DNA from: Ignelater luminosus
Lineage: Eukaryota > Arthropoda > Insecta > Coleoptera > Elateridae
Assembly (NCBI GenBank): GCA_011009095.1
Contig: VTPC01000895.1
Coordinates: 30,946-94,945 of the forward strand
DNA: 64,000 nt
Direction: 5' to 3'
The position numbers and the translations under genes are program-made. Position 1 is the stretch's first letter. Every line of letters starts with the position of its first letter. The notes beneath the pieces were generated by a model. The model was not told the DNA's origin, made no database searches, and saw nothing but the letters and a program-made list of their open reading frames with translations. Below, in pieces: positions 1 to 13,400 of this stretch.

Positions 1-249
1 ACCTCTTCTGTGGGCAATTTAAAATATCAAACTCAACATTGCATATCATGTCAAACACTGAAAATATTAAAAGTTGTTCTTATTAGAATAACAATTATTA
101 AATTGTTTTGTATAAGATGGCTATAGGGCCGTAGCTAATGGAGGGAAGAATAGGGCATAATACCCCCACAAAGAAACCTCAATTAGAAACATCTCAATCA
201 GTTGGAAAAGATATCGAGTGGCCAGTTAAATTATTTTCAGTGTTTGAAA

Positions 250-490
250 ATATCAGTAGTCACTCCTATCCTTAAAAGTGGGGAGTCTAATGAATGAGGA
301 AATTATCGTCTCATTTCCATCACACCTACATTATTCAAAATAATTGATTCAGCATTTAATAATCAAATTTGCATATTTCTCGAGTAGCACAATTTACTGA
401 ATACAAATCAGTTTGGTTTTAGGAAGAATAAGTCAACTGTAGTTGTAATTATTGCAGATACATTACATTACATCAACACTTATATGTATT
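250..490 (+). pseudogene. non-LTR reverse transcriptase fragment
   Basis: One frame reads, with two in-frame stops, VVTPILKSGESNE, then GNYRLISITPTLFKIID, then NQFGFRKNKST. These match the fingers region of non-LTR reverse transcriptases (the 'PI.KSG....NYRPIS..P...K..E' and 'NQFGFRK..ST' blocks), of the CR1/jockey/I type. The F/YADD active-site block is absent and no coding sense is seen after about 490, so this is a short dead scrap. Element ends, target-site duplication and poly(A) tail were not found. The clade is not resolvable from so little. Confidence 0.7.
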
Positions 491-3181
491 CCTATATACC
501 TCATTAAGTCAACATCCTATGAAAAACTATATTTTAGACTCTAAAATTAGCACCAATTACCATCAGTGCTAGTTGCTTCATATGAAAGACTGAGTGCTAA
601 CAAAAACAATATAATCACATTGTGCAACACACTCCTTGTGCTCAGGAGCAAGCAGTAATTAGCAACGTTTTTGGTGGAGGGTTTATGGAGGATCGACAGC
701 AAACGTCAATCTCAATAAAAAATAAAGGGAACATGACTAACATTATTGCTCCTGAATGCAAGCACTTAGTAATTACACTATCTACATACATTTAAGTAAG
801 ACAGAGAATTCTGATACACATAACGTGTTTAAATGGCCAGCAGATAGTAAGTGGTGGAATGTTTTATTTATCACTGTCTCACTTTAAAATTATACCATTT
901 AGATTATTTGCACTTATTATAACTGTGAGGTTGAATTTTGAGGTGACAGGTAGTGTAATATAAGTAGTATAACAGAGTAAGTCATGTAACCATAAAAGTT
1001 ATACTAGGAGATTCTTGAATATTATTTTTGTAACAATTTCCTATAAACCTTTAAAACCTTTTTTCTAATTTTTTTCATTGCTAGGTATTAGATGTAAATA
1101 TCATTATAGTGGCACTTTCACTTTCTGATTTATTAAGACGTAGTTCTGACGTAGTTACTATAATTATTAAACGATGCTGCTTCCAAATATTCTAATAAAT
1201 AAAAACATAAAATAAATATTAATGATGCTTTGTGTTTTTCAGAAAACTAATTATGGTTGATTGATGTGCATTTTAATTTTTTTACTTAATTAGTCAATTA
1301 AAACACCTATAAAAACAATATAATTTTTATTACATGTGAATGTTTTTACATAATTATTACCTCTTTAATGCGTAAAATGAATAATAATAATAATGCAACA
1401 TATTATAAGAATTAATATTTGTATTGTACATACAATGTTTTCAAACAAACAAAAATACGGAGTTTCTCAAGCAGATCTTTTAGAACCAATATCTTTTCCT
1501 AAACTAAATTCTGCTTACACACACCTATTGTAAATTGAATTGTAGCAATGGCAAACATTATTTAAAAGTCTATAACCCTGAAAAGCAATAAAGCATAACA
1601 ATTGTAAGTTTAAATCTTGTAAATTGCTAATCACACAGATTGTCATCGAACAGAAACACCCACTAAAAGTGCATTATGTTTCCATGGACATTCAGATCAT
1701 TCAGATGAACTTGAGACTGTCTATGTCCCCAATGGATGTCCTGTACTATATGAGTACACTTACAATAAATTTTTCCAAAAGCTACATTAACTTGGATGCA
1801 GGATGTAAAAAATATAGATCAAAGCTTTTTGGGTACAATAATATCAAATGTAAAGACACAAGAAAAAGGGTGGTCATGTAAGGGATAGATAGATTCTAAA
1901 TATTGAATTCTGAACATCAACATGCAAGACAGTTTGAACTTGTTCATAAAAGATTCCAAAATACTTTCTTGTGTTTTTTTGTAAAACTTAAATTCGTCAA
2001 TCTCATCTGAAATCTAAAAAAAGAGTGATAAAGAAGACTGTCTTTATTTCCCTACACTTCAGAGTACAGTGTATTATATATTTTATTAAATCTTGAAATG
2101 CTGAAGGGGTTATAATGACTAACTTTACTTAAGAAGTGATCATGGGCAATTACCTCCAAGTATTTTAAATTGTCAATCAACTGTGTCAAAAATAATAAGA
2201 AAGCAAAAACAAAGTTTATACATTGTACCACAAGGGTAAGTATAATTATGTGCTCTGAAGACATCTGAACTTTTTTAATGACTTTCATGTAGTTTACAAA
2301 GTCTAAAAAGATTTGCTAGTGATGATGATGTACTTATTCAAAATTTGGAAGAATTGGTAGGTATATCAGGAATATAAAAATTTCTCAAAAGGGCACTTGT
2401 TTGTGATTACATAACCATAGGTTTGAATGGAGCAGAATATAATTACATCAAGGAATAGCAGTTTTCATCACAACCAGATTTACATGCAAGCATAAACTGA
2501 AGAAGACTGTGCAGTGTCTAGCTTTTTTGCTGTCACCAGTAGGCCATACCAATCTTCTATAATTGTTCTATTATGGAAAAGTTATTTTGCATTAATTTTA
2601 TATTTTTAATATAGTACGAAGTATTTGTTACTTTTATCTACTAATGAACAATTTTTTTATTTCTAGTACTGTTAAAACAGTCAAGATTATGTCAAAGAAA
2701 ACTAGAACATTGTTCAGTTATACTGTCCTTTCTCACTACTTACTATTAAATTTGAACAATTCTGCATATTTCTTTTCAGATGATTATGAGATAAAATAGT
2801 TACAGTGGAAAAGAAACCTTAATAGAGAAAGGTAATAAAGTGACTGGAGCAAACTTTAGGATGGTTGTTATACTACGAAAGCATTTCATAGTAGTCATTC
2901 GCTGATATTTCTATAAGGCCATTTAAATGATATTATAGTAATATTTCTTATAATATTAGTGTACTGATTGCCAAATTTTAGAATTTGTCGGAACTTTGAA
3001 GGTTTTTCTCCAATGTTTATTCATCTTGGAGAAAAACCCTTGAAATTGTAATAACTTTTGCGACCTGCAAGTTCTAAAATTCAAACTCGTGGAAAAATAA
3101 AATTCAGTATCCCAAATTATTGACAGAATTGCTACACATGGTTTAAATTTGAAAGTTCGCATATAATAATCATATTATAAG
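491..3181. other. AT-rich intergenic stretch, nothing recognised
   Basis: Low-complexity AT-rich DNA. The longest open frames (1624-1881 plus, 2052-2288 minus, 2956-3162 minus) are under 90 codons and show no family motif, codon bias or splice context. I see no repeats other than short A/T runs. The last eight bases (3174-3181) are the left target-site duplication of the hAT element that follows. Confidence 0.5.
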
Positions 3182-5297
3182 TAGAGACTGGATATCTAGC
3201 TTTTATGCTTACATTAGAAAATTATAGTAGCAACAAAAATTGTATATATCTTTACAAATCTCATCAAAATAGACATTTTAGAATTATCTTTTTTTATGCT
3301 TTTTTTGCATATTTTAACTTTTTATGCATATTTTAGTTTTAATGCTTATTTAATAATTATTCCAAACTTTTCTGCTAAATAATTAGAAAAAATATTATTT
3401 GTTACTAAAAACAAACAGGTCGTAAAATATCTGGCACTGGTAAAGTTAATCTTAACTGAAACTGTAAGAAATGCTTTATGCAACTCTGCAAGATTGAATA
3501 AAAATATCACATTTTATTTCAGTCGTTTGTTGTTTGTTAAACCGTGCTAAACTATGTTTATTTGCAAAGGTGTGCCTGTATAAATGTAATTTTAAAAATG
3601 CTGAAAGTTAAATCTACTGTGGAGGAATGGATTAAAGGCCACCCAGATTTAAAATATGCGAATAAGACCTTATTTTGCCTAGCCTGTGTTAAAACTGTAA
3701 GTTTTTCAAGATTAATACAATTTCTACAATTCAAAATAAATTTTGATTATCCAGATTTCAAGTGATAAAAAAAATAATATAACTCAACACATAAATACTT
3801 CTCAACATCAAGAAAAATTAAAGAAACTCAAAGCTCAAACCAATACACAAGTAACCATCAAATCAGCCCCAGCATCAACTTTTAATTACAACGATGATAG
3901 ACGATTTAAATTAGATTTGTGTGAAATAATGTTAAAGTCAAACATCCCTCTGAATAAACTACAAAACAGTTCATTTAAAAATTTTTTAGAAAAATATTGT
4001 GAACCACCAATCCCAAATGAAAGTACCTCTTGTAAAAATTATGTTAGTTCAGTTTATACTGAAACGTTAAAAAAAATCAGACAAATAATCAAACATAATT
4101 ACATTTGGGTCAGCGTAGACAAAACTACTGATTTCTGTGTTCGATATATAGCCAATTTAATCATTGGAGTGCTAAATGAAGAAACTCCATCAAAATGATT
4201 TTTGATAAGTACAAAAGAATTAACAAAGACCAACAGCAACAATATATCTAAATTTGTTTAAGATTCGTTAGTAGCTTTTTTTTTACCCGAGCTGTACCAA
4301 CATTAATGACCACTGACGCTGCTCCATACATGATAAAAGCAGGCTGTAATATGAAAATATTTTACGAAAATCTGATTCATATTACCTGCAGTTTCCATTA
4401 ATAAAGGACCTCATCAAATATGTAAAAATGATTTTTGTTAAAACTTCGTTAAGAGTGCAATATTTTAAAGAAAAATTCCCAAATACCCCACTACCTCTAG
4501 AACCGGTATTAACCCGTTGGGGTACTTGGCTAGATGCTGCTGTTTATTATGCTACTTATTATGAAAATTTTAAAACTGCCGTTTTTGACCTAACAGATAA
4601 GAATAGTGCAGCTATCGAAAAATGCCAAACTGTTTTAAAAAAAGAGGAATTAAAATGCAATTTAACGTTTTTAAAGGCGAATTTATGTTTTATGAGTCGG
4701 ATAATGACAGGACTGGAAGAGAAGGAAATGCCATGAAATAAAGTGTTGCAGTTAGTAAATAATTTAAAAGCATCTATAAACGCCATACCAGGAAATATTG
4801 GTGACGTTATTAAACAAAAAAATACTGAAGTGTTTTCAACAAATGAAAGATTCCAGACAATAAGCATAATTGGTAAGATTTTAAGTGGTGAAAATGTATC
4901 ATCCCCTATAGGTATAGCACCCAATATTATTTCTAAATTTAAATATGCCCCAATAATGAGTGTAGAAGTCGAAAGGAGTTTCTCCAAATATAAAAATATT
5001 CTAAGTGAAAGACGTAGAAATCTATTAATTGGAAATATGGAGAAGTTTCTAATTGTTAGTTGTTTTGATGATGAAGAAACTGTTTTATTATAAAATGTTT
5101 ATTTTCTTAAGTATTTACTTTAAATTATTTGTTTGGTTTTTTTTTATAAGCAAAGTATTTGTAATATGTACTTGTATTCTTAACTTCCATAAGCATATTT
5201 TGGAATTTTATGCTATTTTTGTGCTTACTTTAACTAAATTTTATGCTTTTTAAAGCGGTTATATCAATCTTTTTAATGCTTATAAATCCGGACTCTA
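3182..5297 (+). mobile_element. hAT transposon, complete ends, dead transposase
   Basis: A 2116-bp element. The left end TAGAGACTGGAT and the right end (read inward) TAGAGTCCGGAT form imperfect terminal inverted repeats, 10 of 12 matching. They are flanked by 8-bp duplications ATTATAAG (3174-3181) and AATATAAG (5298-5305), 7 of 8 matching, as expected of hAT insertion. Both subterminal zones (3200-3360 and 5170-5280) are full of TTTTATGC / TGCTTA words in both orientations, probable transposase-binding repeats. The transposase inside is broken. Confidence 0.85.
3601..5093 (+). pseudogene. hAT transposase pseudogene (CGGBP1-like hAT group)
   Basis: Begins at ATG 3601. A BED-type finger is split by an apparent intron, 3698-3755 (GTAAGT...ATCCAG). 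Removing it joins LFCLACVKT in frame to ISSDKKNNITQHINTSQHQ and gives a C-x2-C...H...H finger. Downstream are the hAT acidic residues: D in WVSVDKTTD (~4110), D in TTDAAPYM (~4310, shifted frame), and E in the dimerisation block SVEVERSFSKYKNILSERR (~4960-5015). LTRWGTW (~4510) is also typical. Stops at 4196 and 4734 and frameshifts between 4199 and 4427 break it, and a deletion near 4390 removes the conserved 'LAHALHR' part. It resembles insect hAT proteins often labelled CGG-repeat-binding-protein-1-like. Not functional as it stands. Confidence 0.8.
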
Positions 5298-5305
5298 AAT
5301 ATAAG

Positions 5306-6638
5306 TAATGATTCACTTTTTAAGGCAAAATCTGACACTTATTTCAAAATGTAATGTTTCCATTCCATAATAATAATAATATCTGTTTGTAAAAACAATA
5401 TTTTAGTATGTCTTCTGAAAGAAGTCTCAGTACCTTTTAAGTATTAAATTATTTATGCCTAGTGTTCAATAATTTTGTATTAATTAAATAGTAAATTTAC
5501 TCACTATTTCCTTCTGTCATCAAATTATTTATACATTATATAGGTATAACTGTCTTTGTCTTGGATTAATGAGGGAATCCTTGTGGTGTTTATCAAGTTT
5601 CATTTTGTCTATCACAAAATGAATATAAATATGTAATTATCTTTTCATAATATTTTTTTTCTTGTATTATATTCAAATAAATTTAATGATTTGCAAACTT
5701 TTACTATGCTAATTGTGCTAATTTGGAATATTGTTCTGTTCACAACAAAATCAAACTGCTCACTTCACTATGTATTTTCTAAATAAAAGTTTATTTATAA
5801 TAGTTCAGAACATACACTATCAAGGAAGTATTGTATATCTACCATTTCTTAAGTAAAACGATGACACTGAATAAAAAGCAGACATCAGTACTTGCATTAT
5901 AAAGAGAGAACAAAAATTTTCTTTAAATTTCAATTGAAACTTGAAAAATAAATTTTAAGATTGACTTCTACTCAAAAATTTACATTTTTGATACTTTTGA
6001 TAGCAATGAACACCTACTAATTACGTTTTGTCAGAAAGACTTTTAATTATGTGAAAACCCCAAACGATTAATCACTTACCCACCTTTGAAGTAGTTTGCG
6101 TCTAAAGATACTTTCCCATACCATAATCCAGAACATTCTTCAATCTACACTATGCACAATCCTATCACCTTTAACAGACTACTATTGTTAATGACTAAAG
6201 ACCGGATTTTATTTATTTATAAAACAGACACCTTAAATGTACAAAGTAGGTTGTTAAATTCATAGGGTCCTAAAATAGGGAACTTTTCTTTTTGAAGAAA
6301 ATTGCAGAAAAACCAAATTATAAAAGATTGCTAAAATTAAAGACGTACTTCAAAACTAATCTGTTATATTTTATTGATACACAGTAATGTTTGCACTCAA
6401 GTATTGTAAACAGGTCATAAGGTGCACTACAATTCCCAGTAGTATTTTTAGAATCCAGGATTGTTGTTGTTTTCTGATTGCACGTTAAGCTATTTAGATG
6501 TTAAATTTGATTCTCTCTCATTCTAGAAGCGTTTTATGTTTTTATGTTTTATGTCTTGTAACATGTTTTGAACCTTTAATCAGGGCATTAATTGGAATGT
6601 CACAGATTATGTGATTACACAGCGCAGTTTGGCTCAGT
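5306..6638. other. AT-rich intergenic stretch, nothing recognised
   Basis: AT-rich DNA with poly-T and poly-A runs. The open frames here (for example 6542-6988 minus) overlap the antisense of the LINE relic that starts at about 6639, or are random. I see no splice-bounded exon, terminal repeat or RNA gene. Confidence 0.5.
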
Positions 6639-8270
6639 ATGTTAGACGCTCGAGTAAAGAGGGAAGCCGAAATTGGAAGTGACCACATTCTAGTGATGCT
6701 CACTATGGTCGTGCACCAAGCAATTACAGCTAAACCAAGGAAGAATACAAAACCAAAAGAAGAAAAAATATGCTCATATAAGTTGAAAACCAAAGAAAAA
6801 GTGAAGGAAAAATCACAAGATATCTCAGGTTGGTAGGAGGAAGGAGAACGGGAAAAAGCATGGCAAAATCTTGAAACTATAATACTCTCGGCTGCAGCAG
6901 AGACCTGCAAAAGTGTTCCAATAGGTGGTAAAAGGAAGAAGGTTACTCGATGATGGAGTAATGAAGTGAGAACAAAGGTGTTGCACAAGAAAGAAAAATG
7001 GGATATTTATGAAGTAAGACTCAGAGAGTTAAGGTGAAGCTAGTTGTAAAAGTTGCAAAGCAGCAGACGTGAGAGGAGTTTGGCAGATTTTTAGAGCAAA
7101 GTGTCACGAAAACCAAAAACTTTTCTATAAAGTCATGAAAAATATGCAGAAAGAGACTGTACTTGACTACCCATTAAAATTTATTAAGGATAAGAAAGGA
7201 AATGTCGTATCAAAGAAAAGTAAAATAATGGAAAGGATATTTCAGTGAGTTGCTGAACAGGAATGATACCGATGTGGAAGAGGCTGAGATTGACACTGTC
7301 GATGAAGACTCATCCCAACTAAGAGGTGATTCACACCAACCCAACCAAGGAAAGTCACACCAACCAAGGGAAGTCACACCAACTCTTTTCGAGTTGCAGC
7401 AAGCATTAACTAACGTTAAGCTAGGTAAGACAGCTAACCAGGATGATGTGACCCCTGAGACGAGATACATGGGCGATGTTGGAGAAATTGAGTTTTTGTG
7501 TTGGCTTGGGAAAAGTGCACCATACCAAAAGATTAGGAACTGTCATTTCTGGTTCTGCTTTATAAAGAGGGAGATAATAAAGAGTGCAGCAACCACAGAG
7601 ATATCTTGCTGCTAAGTGTACTTGGTAAACGGTATCTGTATAGTAGCATACTTAACAGAAGGTTAAGAGTTACAGCAGAACATAAGTTAGAAGCACAGTG
7701 TGATTCCCAGTCAAATTGCGGTATGCAAGAAGCTATCTTTGTAGTCCAACAAGTAGTAGAGAAAACTATTGAATACAGAAAAGAAGTCCACATGTGTTTT
7801 ATCGACATACAGAAAGCCTTTGACTGACATAGCAAACTATGTGGAAAGCTCTAGAAAGTTACCAGGCCCCATCAGATCTAATTAGAAGGATTAAAATTGT
7901 GCAAGAATGAGGTAAGAAATTGTCATTCTTCAATTCTACTACTTGTGGTGTGTAGCTAAGAAAACTAGAAGGGATCGTGTGAGAAACTACCATTAGAGCA
8001 GCTCTCACAGTTTCTAGTGAACTGGGTAAAGGCCACAGAGCTGAGATTGTTTGGCCATGTCAATAGAATGAGGTTGAAGGTAAGAAGTCCAGAGGTCAGA
8101 GAACATCTACCTAGACAGACAACATTCAGTCCTCGCTTACAATGAGAGGTAGCACTTGGGGGAGAGTAGTTCGGCTGGCTCAGAACAGACCAGCTTGGAG
8201 GACCTTTTATCAACCCTCTACACCTTCCAGTAGATGAGAGCCAGGATTAAGAATAAGATAAGAGTAAGAG
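6639..8270 (+). pseudogene. non-LTR retrotransposon relic (endonuclease, RT and 3' parts)
   Basis: Pieces of a non-LTR ORF2 appear in order on the plus strand. At 6639-6720, VKREAEIGSDHILVMLTMVV resembles the end of the endonuclease domain ('R.GA.IGSDH.LV'). At 7250-7460, ELQQALTNVKLGKTANQDDVTPE resembles the entry to the RT ('AL..MK.GKA.G.D...E'). At 7590-7827 are ISLLSVLGK..YSSILNRRL, CGMQEAIFVVQQVVEK and MCFIDIQKAFD, the RT block A with its first catalytic Asp. At 8040-8100, LRLFGHVNRM is the usual LINE C-terminal motif. Stops and frameshifts are frequent, and the F/YADD block is missing, deleted between about 7900 and 7960. Ends not located. Clade uncertain. Confidence 0.75.
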
Positions 8271-9012
8271 AATTAATTGGAATGAAAGAAGTGCTGCAAT
8301 TTACCACTGACCTTTAACTTTTGTTCTGTACCCTTCTCGATTGTACTTTCTGAGTTTTAATAACATAAGTGGACAGTTTATCAATATAAAGCATAAGTAC
8401 AGGTACTCATACCTATTCAAACCCTATAAAGTAGTGAGAGAGTAGAAACTGAGAGATTTAAACAATTGGACGATTGTTTTTGTTAGTTTTTAATAAAAGC
8501 TTCTATAGCATACGAATAGATATTTAGAATAAATTATCTATCTCAGTTATTAATCTCTTGAAATAGTAAAATCATTTGATTATGCCATTCACTGCTACAG
8601 AGTGCCTCAATCAGACTGCAGTGTAGAAAATCATGGAAAATCAGTAAAAACGGTGTATCATATAGAACATATTTTAAGTGGATATGAAAGAACTGCAAAA
8701 TTAATAAAAATCTCAAACGACTAATAGGTCAATTGACATAATACTTCTTGTGCTACTTCAAACTAAGTGTTTATAACTCTATGCACAGGCATAAAAGAAA
8801 AATAGGAAAAACAAAGACATCATTTTTGAAACTAAGCCCTTGTACCAAAATCTGTTAATTAGTTTTATAAATAAACACAGTTAAACAACTTGCAGTTTCT
8901 ATAAAATTTATTTGATTGATGTTTAATAATAATACATTGGAATTACCATGTACGATCTCAAATGCTACTTACTTAACAAAAATAGACAACTAATTTCATT
9001 AAATTCAAATAC
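8271..9012. other. AT-rich intergenic stretch, nothing recognised
   Basis: No open frame, repeat or terminal structure is supported. It leads into the AAT microsatellite. Confidence 0.5.

Positions 9013-9066
<54 letters not shown>
9013..9066. repeat. (AAT)n microsatellite
   Basis: About 17 near-perfect AAT units immediately left of the assembly gap. Confidence 0.95.
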
Positions 9067-9074
9067 CATGACAA

Positions 9075-9084
9075 NNNNNNNNNN
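9075..9084. other. assembly gap (10 N)
   Basis: Ten N bases between two AAT microsatellites. The fixed short length suggests a scaffolding or gap-fill placeholder, so the true distance is unknown. Confidence 0.98.
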
Positions 9085-9213
9085 TTATTATGTCTAACAA
9101 CACTCAATAAATAATGAAATATGAAGAACTTTGGCTACATTAATAAGATTTTAGAGCTCAAAGAGCACAATAATAATATAGAAATATATTAAATCATAAA
9201 TTAATTATTAGAA

Positions 9214-9216
<3 letters not shown>

Positions 9217-9252
<36 letters not shown>
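9217..9252. repeat. (AAT)n microsatellite
   Basis: About 12 AAT units to the right of the gap. With the array at 9013-9066 it offers a plausible reason for local mis-assembly. Confidence 0.95.
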
Positions 9253-10490
9253 CAGAAGAAAAAACAGATCAAAAATAAAAAAAGTAAATTACAAAAAAAA
9301 ACTACTTACTTCGAGTTAGTTCGAATTTATTATTTGTTTTTTGTAAGTTGTATTTAAGTAAGCAATCACTCTGCTGCAGGTGCTACTACATAAAATGAAA
9401 ACACAAGTTCAATTCGAAATAACTCGAGGTCCATGGTAAAACTAACGATAATTTACAACAACTTGAGACAAATACAACATATTATTCTTTTTGTTATTAC
9501 ATATAACACAGAAAGGCAACCATTTCTGTTTAGAAACAAATTAACAACATAAGAAATTAACTACTGCCATACTATTTACTAGAAGGTAATACAAAAACTG
9601 AATTTCTAAAAAAAACAAGAAAAGAAAAGAAGTTCCTTCACAGAAATAATCTGTTAATATATAAAAAGAAAACCAAATTCCAGAATGACAGTAGGGAAAG
9701 CAAATAGGAATGATAACGAGAACTACAAGAAGTTTAATTATTTGTTACTTATGTAGGTAACAAATCTTTTTTTGTATTTCTTTTTCATTCTCATTTAATT
9801 TACCAAATTACTTTTGGTACATCACTTACTTATCATGAAAATGTCTAAAAAATTCTTCACATTAAACTTTTACTCCGACTAGTATAAAATGCAAAAACTC
9901 TGGTTTGATAAAATTTCTCAAGATTGATTTCTCCAATCATTAAGAGTTGTCATTCCTAAAAGCAATAGGAAAGAAATAATAAAAATAACAATCATTTTTC
10001 TATTACGGAATGCACCCGCTTTTTTTTTAATACAAGAGCCAAAATTGCTAAAATTATATGGAAAACTCGAGACGACACTGAAGAACACAGCACTAGCCTA
10101 TCAAAGCACACGAACCATTTATACCAGCAGTAACTAATTCTAATTATAAACATGATTTTTCTTGTGTTAAATATATATTTATAATATTTTCTATATTTCT
10201 ATACAACATTATCAATAACTAATTCATATAATACAAATGTTCCCATCTCTTTATGCAACAATATGTATACGTATCAAATTTAGATGTTTTTTTTGAAAGA
10301 CATCAGTGTACAACAAATTGTGTGTTTGATTTTTTTATTTGTTAACTGGCCATTTTTATGCACTTTATCTGTTTTTTTTTAAATATTTTTTTTACACCAA
10401 CATGACTCCCCTCCCTCTCTTTATTATTTGAAACAAAAATATAAATATATTTGACATATTTTAACATATCAAGAGAAAAAACTGTAAAAA
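9253..10490. other. 3' flank / possible 3' UTR of the winged-eye gene
   Basis: AT-rich, no coding potential. The minus-strand gene ends at 10491. A candidate polyadenylation signal for it (AATAAA on the minus strand, TTTATT on the plus strand) lies at 10420-10425, about 70 nt past the stop, with further copies below it. The real 3' end cannot be fixed from sequence alone. Confidence 0.45.
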
Positions 10491-13400
10491 TTAACTAGGA
10501 TTCTTAACAATTCTCTTCTGTCGGAAATCATAAACTCTGCGACAAAAAAATACCAATTCAGGTGGCGTTTGAACTGTTGATGGAGGTTGTCTATATAATC
10601 GTGGATACGGTTCCGGATTTGGAATACACGAAACTGTAGCTTCCATTCCTTCTTCTAACCGTCTTAATGTTTTACGGTAACTAAATATAAATTACTGTAA
10701 GACATACTGTTCAAATAATAATTCATAAAATACATACCGGCAATATTCATTAAAAGTAAGAACATAACATTTATCTTCAATGCACGCTACACTGTTTGTA
10801 TCTTTATGTCTCGAAGCAAAGACTTCATCTGATTCATCATATGGTTGTCTTCCTTGCTCTGTATGTTCAGGTCGATAATACCACAACAATGACATCATCA
10901 TCTCACCTGCAGACATTGCATAATGTAAGTTTTTTAAAATAAATATAAAAATCTTCAGGCCTTACCATCATCAGGATTTTCCCACAATGCAGCAACTTTT
11001 GCTACAAATGGTAAATCATTTCTTCTTGGGCCAGCCTTTAGTAGTACACAATCTCTGGGTTCGATTACATCACCTTCTGCATGTTTCATTGCTGGATAAC
11101 ATCTTCTTGTAACTGTACTTTCATCACTCTGTAAAAATAATAATAAACAAATCAGTTCATCACGTAACAGGATAAATTCTCAATTTTTATTCAATTTTAG
11201 TGCAAGTGTGTGAAAGTTACTCTCATCTAAAATGAATATGTACCTGAAAGATTTACAAAATGACAATGTAGTATCACGAAGAGTTTTTAATGGAAAGGTT
11301 TAACTTGGAAGTTCTAGAAGGTTTTATAAAAGGGTGTCAGGGGAATGCTAGATAACTAATTAAATGCTAAATTAAAATACTGGGCCAATCAATTTACTAA
11401 ACTTGATCAAAAAGAGATAATTTTCGAATGTTTGGAATTCTAGTCTTTTCGGCAAGCTGTAGCGTACATTCACACAAAATGAAATTCACAGAATACACAA
11501 TCTCATTTTGCTACCACAAACAATAGTAAAAACACAAATGTTGTACAATTAGATTCAAGATGATTTTCTATTCATAAGAAATGATAAAAACAATCTGCTG
11601 CAAAAATGAATGAAAATGAATTAACATAAGCAGATAAGTTAGACTAGAGCAACAGAATTGTGGGGTATATGTATTATGCGGTAGAAGTGTGGGTATGCTA
11701 TAAGTGTAACAGATCCAATCATAAGTTGACTTAATTTCTTTTCATCTATTTATCTAGCTTGTTGCTTCCTATTTAAGCTCTTTCACAATAATTGTGTGCA
11801 TAGCTAGTGATGTAAAATTTCATGAAATTTTTCAAAGATTGTAAAATATATTGGCAAACTAAAAATTTACTTTATCAACACTCCAAATATAGCAAGGGCT
11901 ACTGGCCTATTGCTAAAAAAAGCAAAAGAAACAACATAGAGAAATTTCATATAAAAGATTTTGTTGTTGCATTACCAATACATATCTTATTGTTTCTTCA
12001 TTTTGAAAAAACAAAAAGTTAATAAGAAAAGGTCTATAGAGTAAGTTTTGAACGAAAACACAAGAAATACCAAAAACTGTATCAAAAATATTTCTTTGGA
12101 AAGGGGCTTAGCAAAAATAGTGTATGCCAATGCATGTCAAAAGAAATAATTTACTCCAAGTCTAGATATTCAAGAATAGACAACTTAAAGTTCACATACC
12201 TAAATATCATACTATACAACAGATTCAGACACTTATTGTTAAAAGCTTCAGTTTACAAGTTTGACTATGATATGCAAAAGGTATCACTTGTTGTTGTTCA
12301 AGTACCAGAAGAGAAACTGGACCCAAGAAGGTAGTCATCAAACACATACATTTAAGTATATACTAGAAAATGTGAGGCATTCCAAAAGAAATCTAAGACA
12401 GTTTACAATTTGGCGATTCCATTCCAGAACTCTGTACAGGTCAAGAGTTTTTGGACTGGTCTACCCTGACCTGACAAATCTGGATTCGTCCCATCTGTTG
12501 AGAAAAGGTGTTTACCCATCTTTTGCATATCCAACTCCACGAGGAAATATTAAGAAAAAGCACAACTATTGATAAACTTGCCATAGAGATTAAAAGGTAT
12601 GCTCATGCAGCCCATCGTTAAGCAAGTTTTGCCAGCACACTCACAAAAGATAGCCTGGTGTCATTTTGTCACTGCCCAGAAGCTGGTAGGATAACACAGG
12701 ATAAGACATGGTTAATCTCTACACTATTCATTTATAGAAAGTGACATCTGATTGGCAATATCATTAGGTATAAGTTGAGTAAGTAGCAGGTGTCTTATGA
12801 AAGTTATTCTCATGGCAGCTGTTGAGGTTTTTAACAACAAGAAATATTTTTCAAATGCCCTCTTTTAATGTAATATGAGATTTAAGTTCAGGTAGCTAGT
12901 TTGATAAAAGTCAAGAAAAAGAAAACTCATTAAGATGTGAAAGGCATTACACAAGAAATTCAACATCAAAAAGAATACAGCATTTGAAGCATTCTTTGTT
13001 GGGGACCAAAAGAAAAATGATTTCCAAAAACAAAAGTAGTTGCCTGGAGATTAGGTACTAGCAATATCAGTACTTTCTAGCATGGTGTCTGTCTTCTTTA
13101 CATGCTTTCTGCAGTGTATAATGTGGGTGTATGACAAACATTGAATTGTAACTCAATATAACAATTCAGTCATAGATTCCAGTCATGAACAACTTAATTG
13201 AAACTAGTTTCATGGTAGATACTCCAGTAACCAGACAAACCAAAAAGTTGAAGATTATGAAGCCTTTTAAAGACTCACATCAGTCTTTTATTCCCAGAAT
13301 CTTGCAGTCAATAATTTCGTATTTTAAAGTTGTTAAATTGAAGGACAAAAACAGAGGGCAATTTTGCCAGTCTGACAAGCTTAGATGGCCAGAAAAGTTC

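Noticed and set aside
4559-4987. 142-codon minus-strand frame
   Set aside because: Antisense of the hAT transposase C-terminal region.
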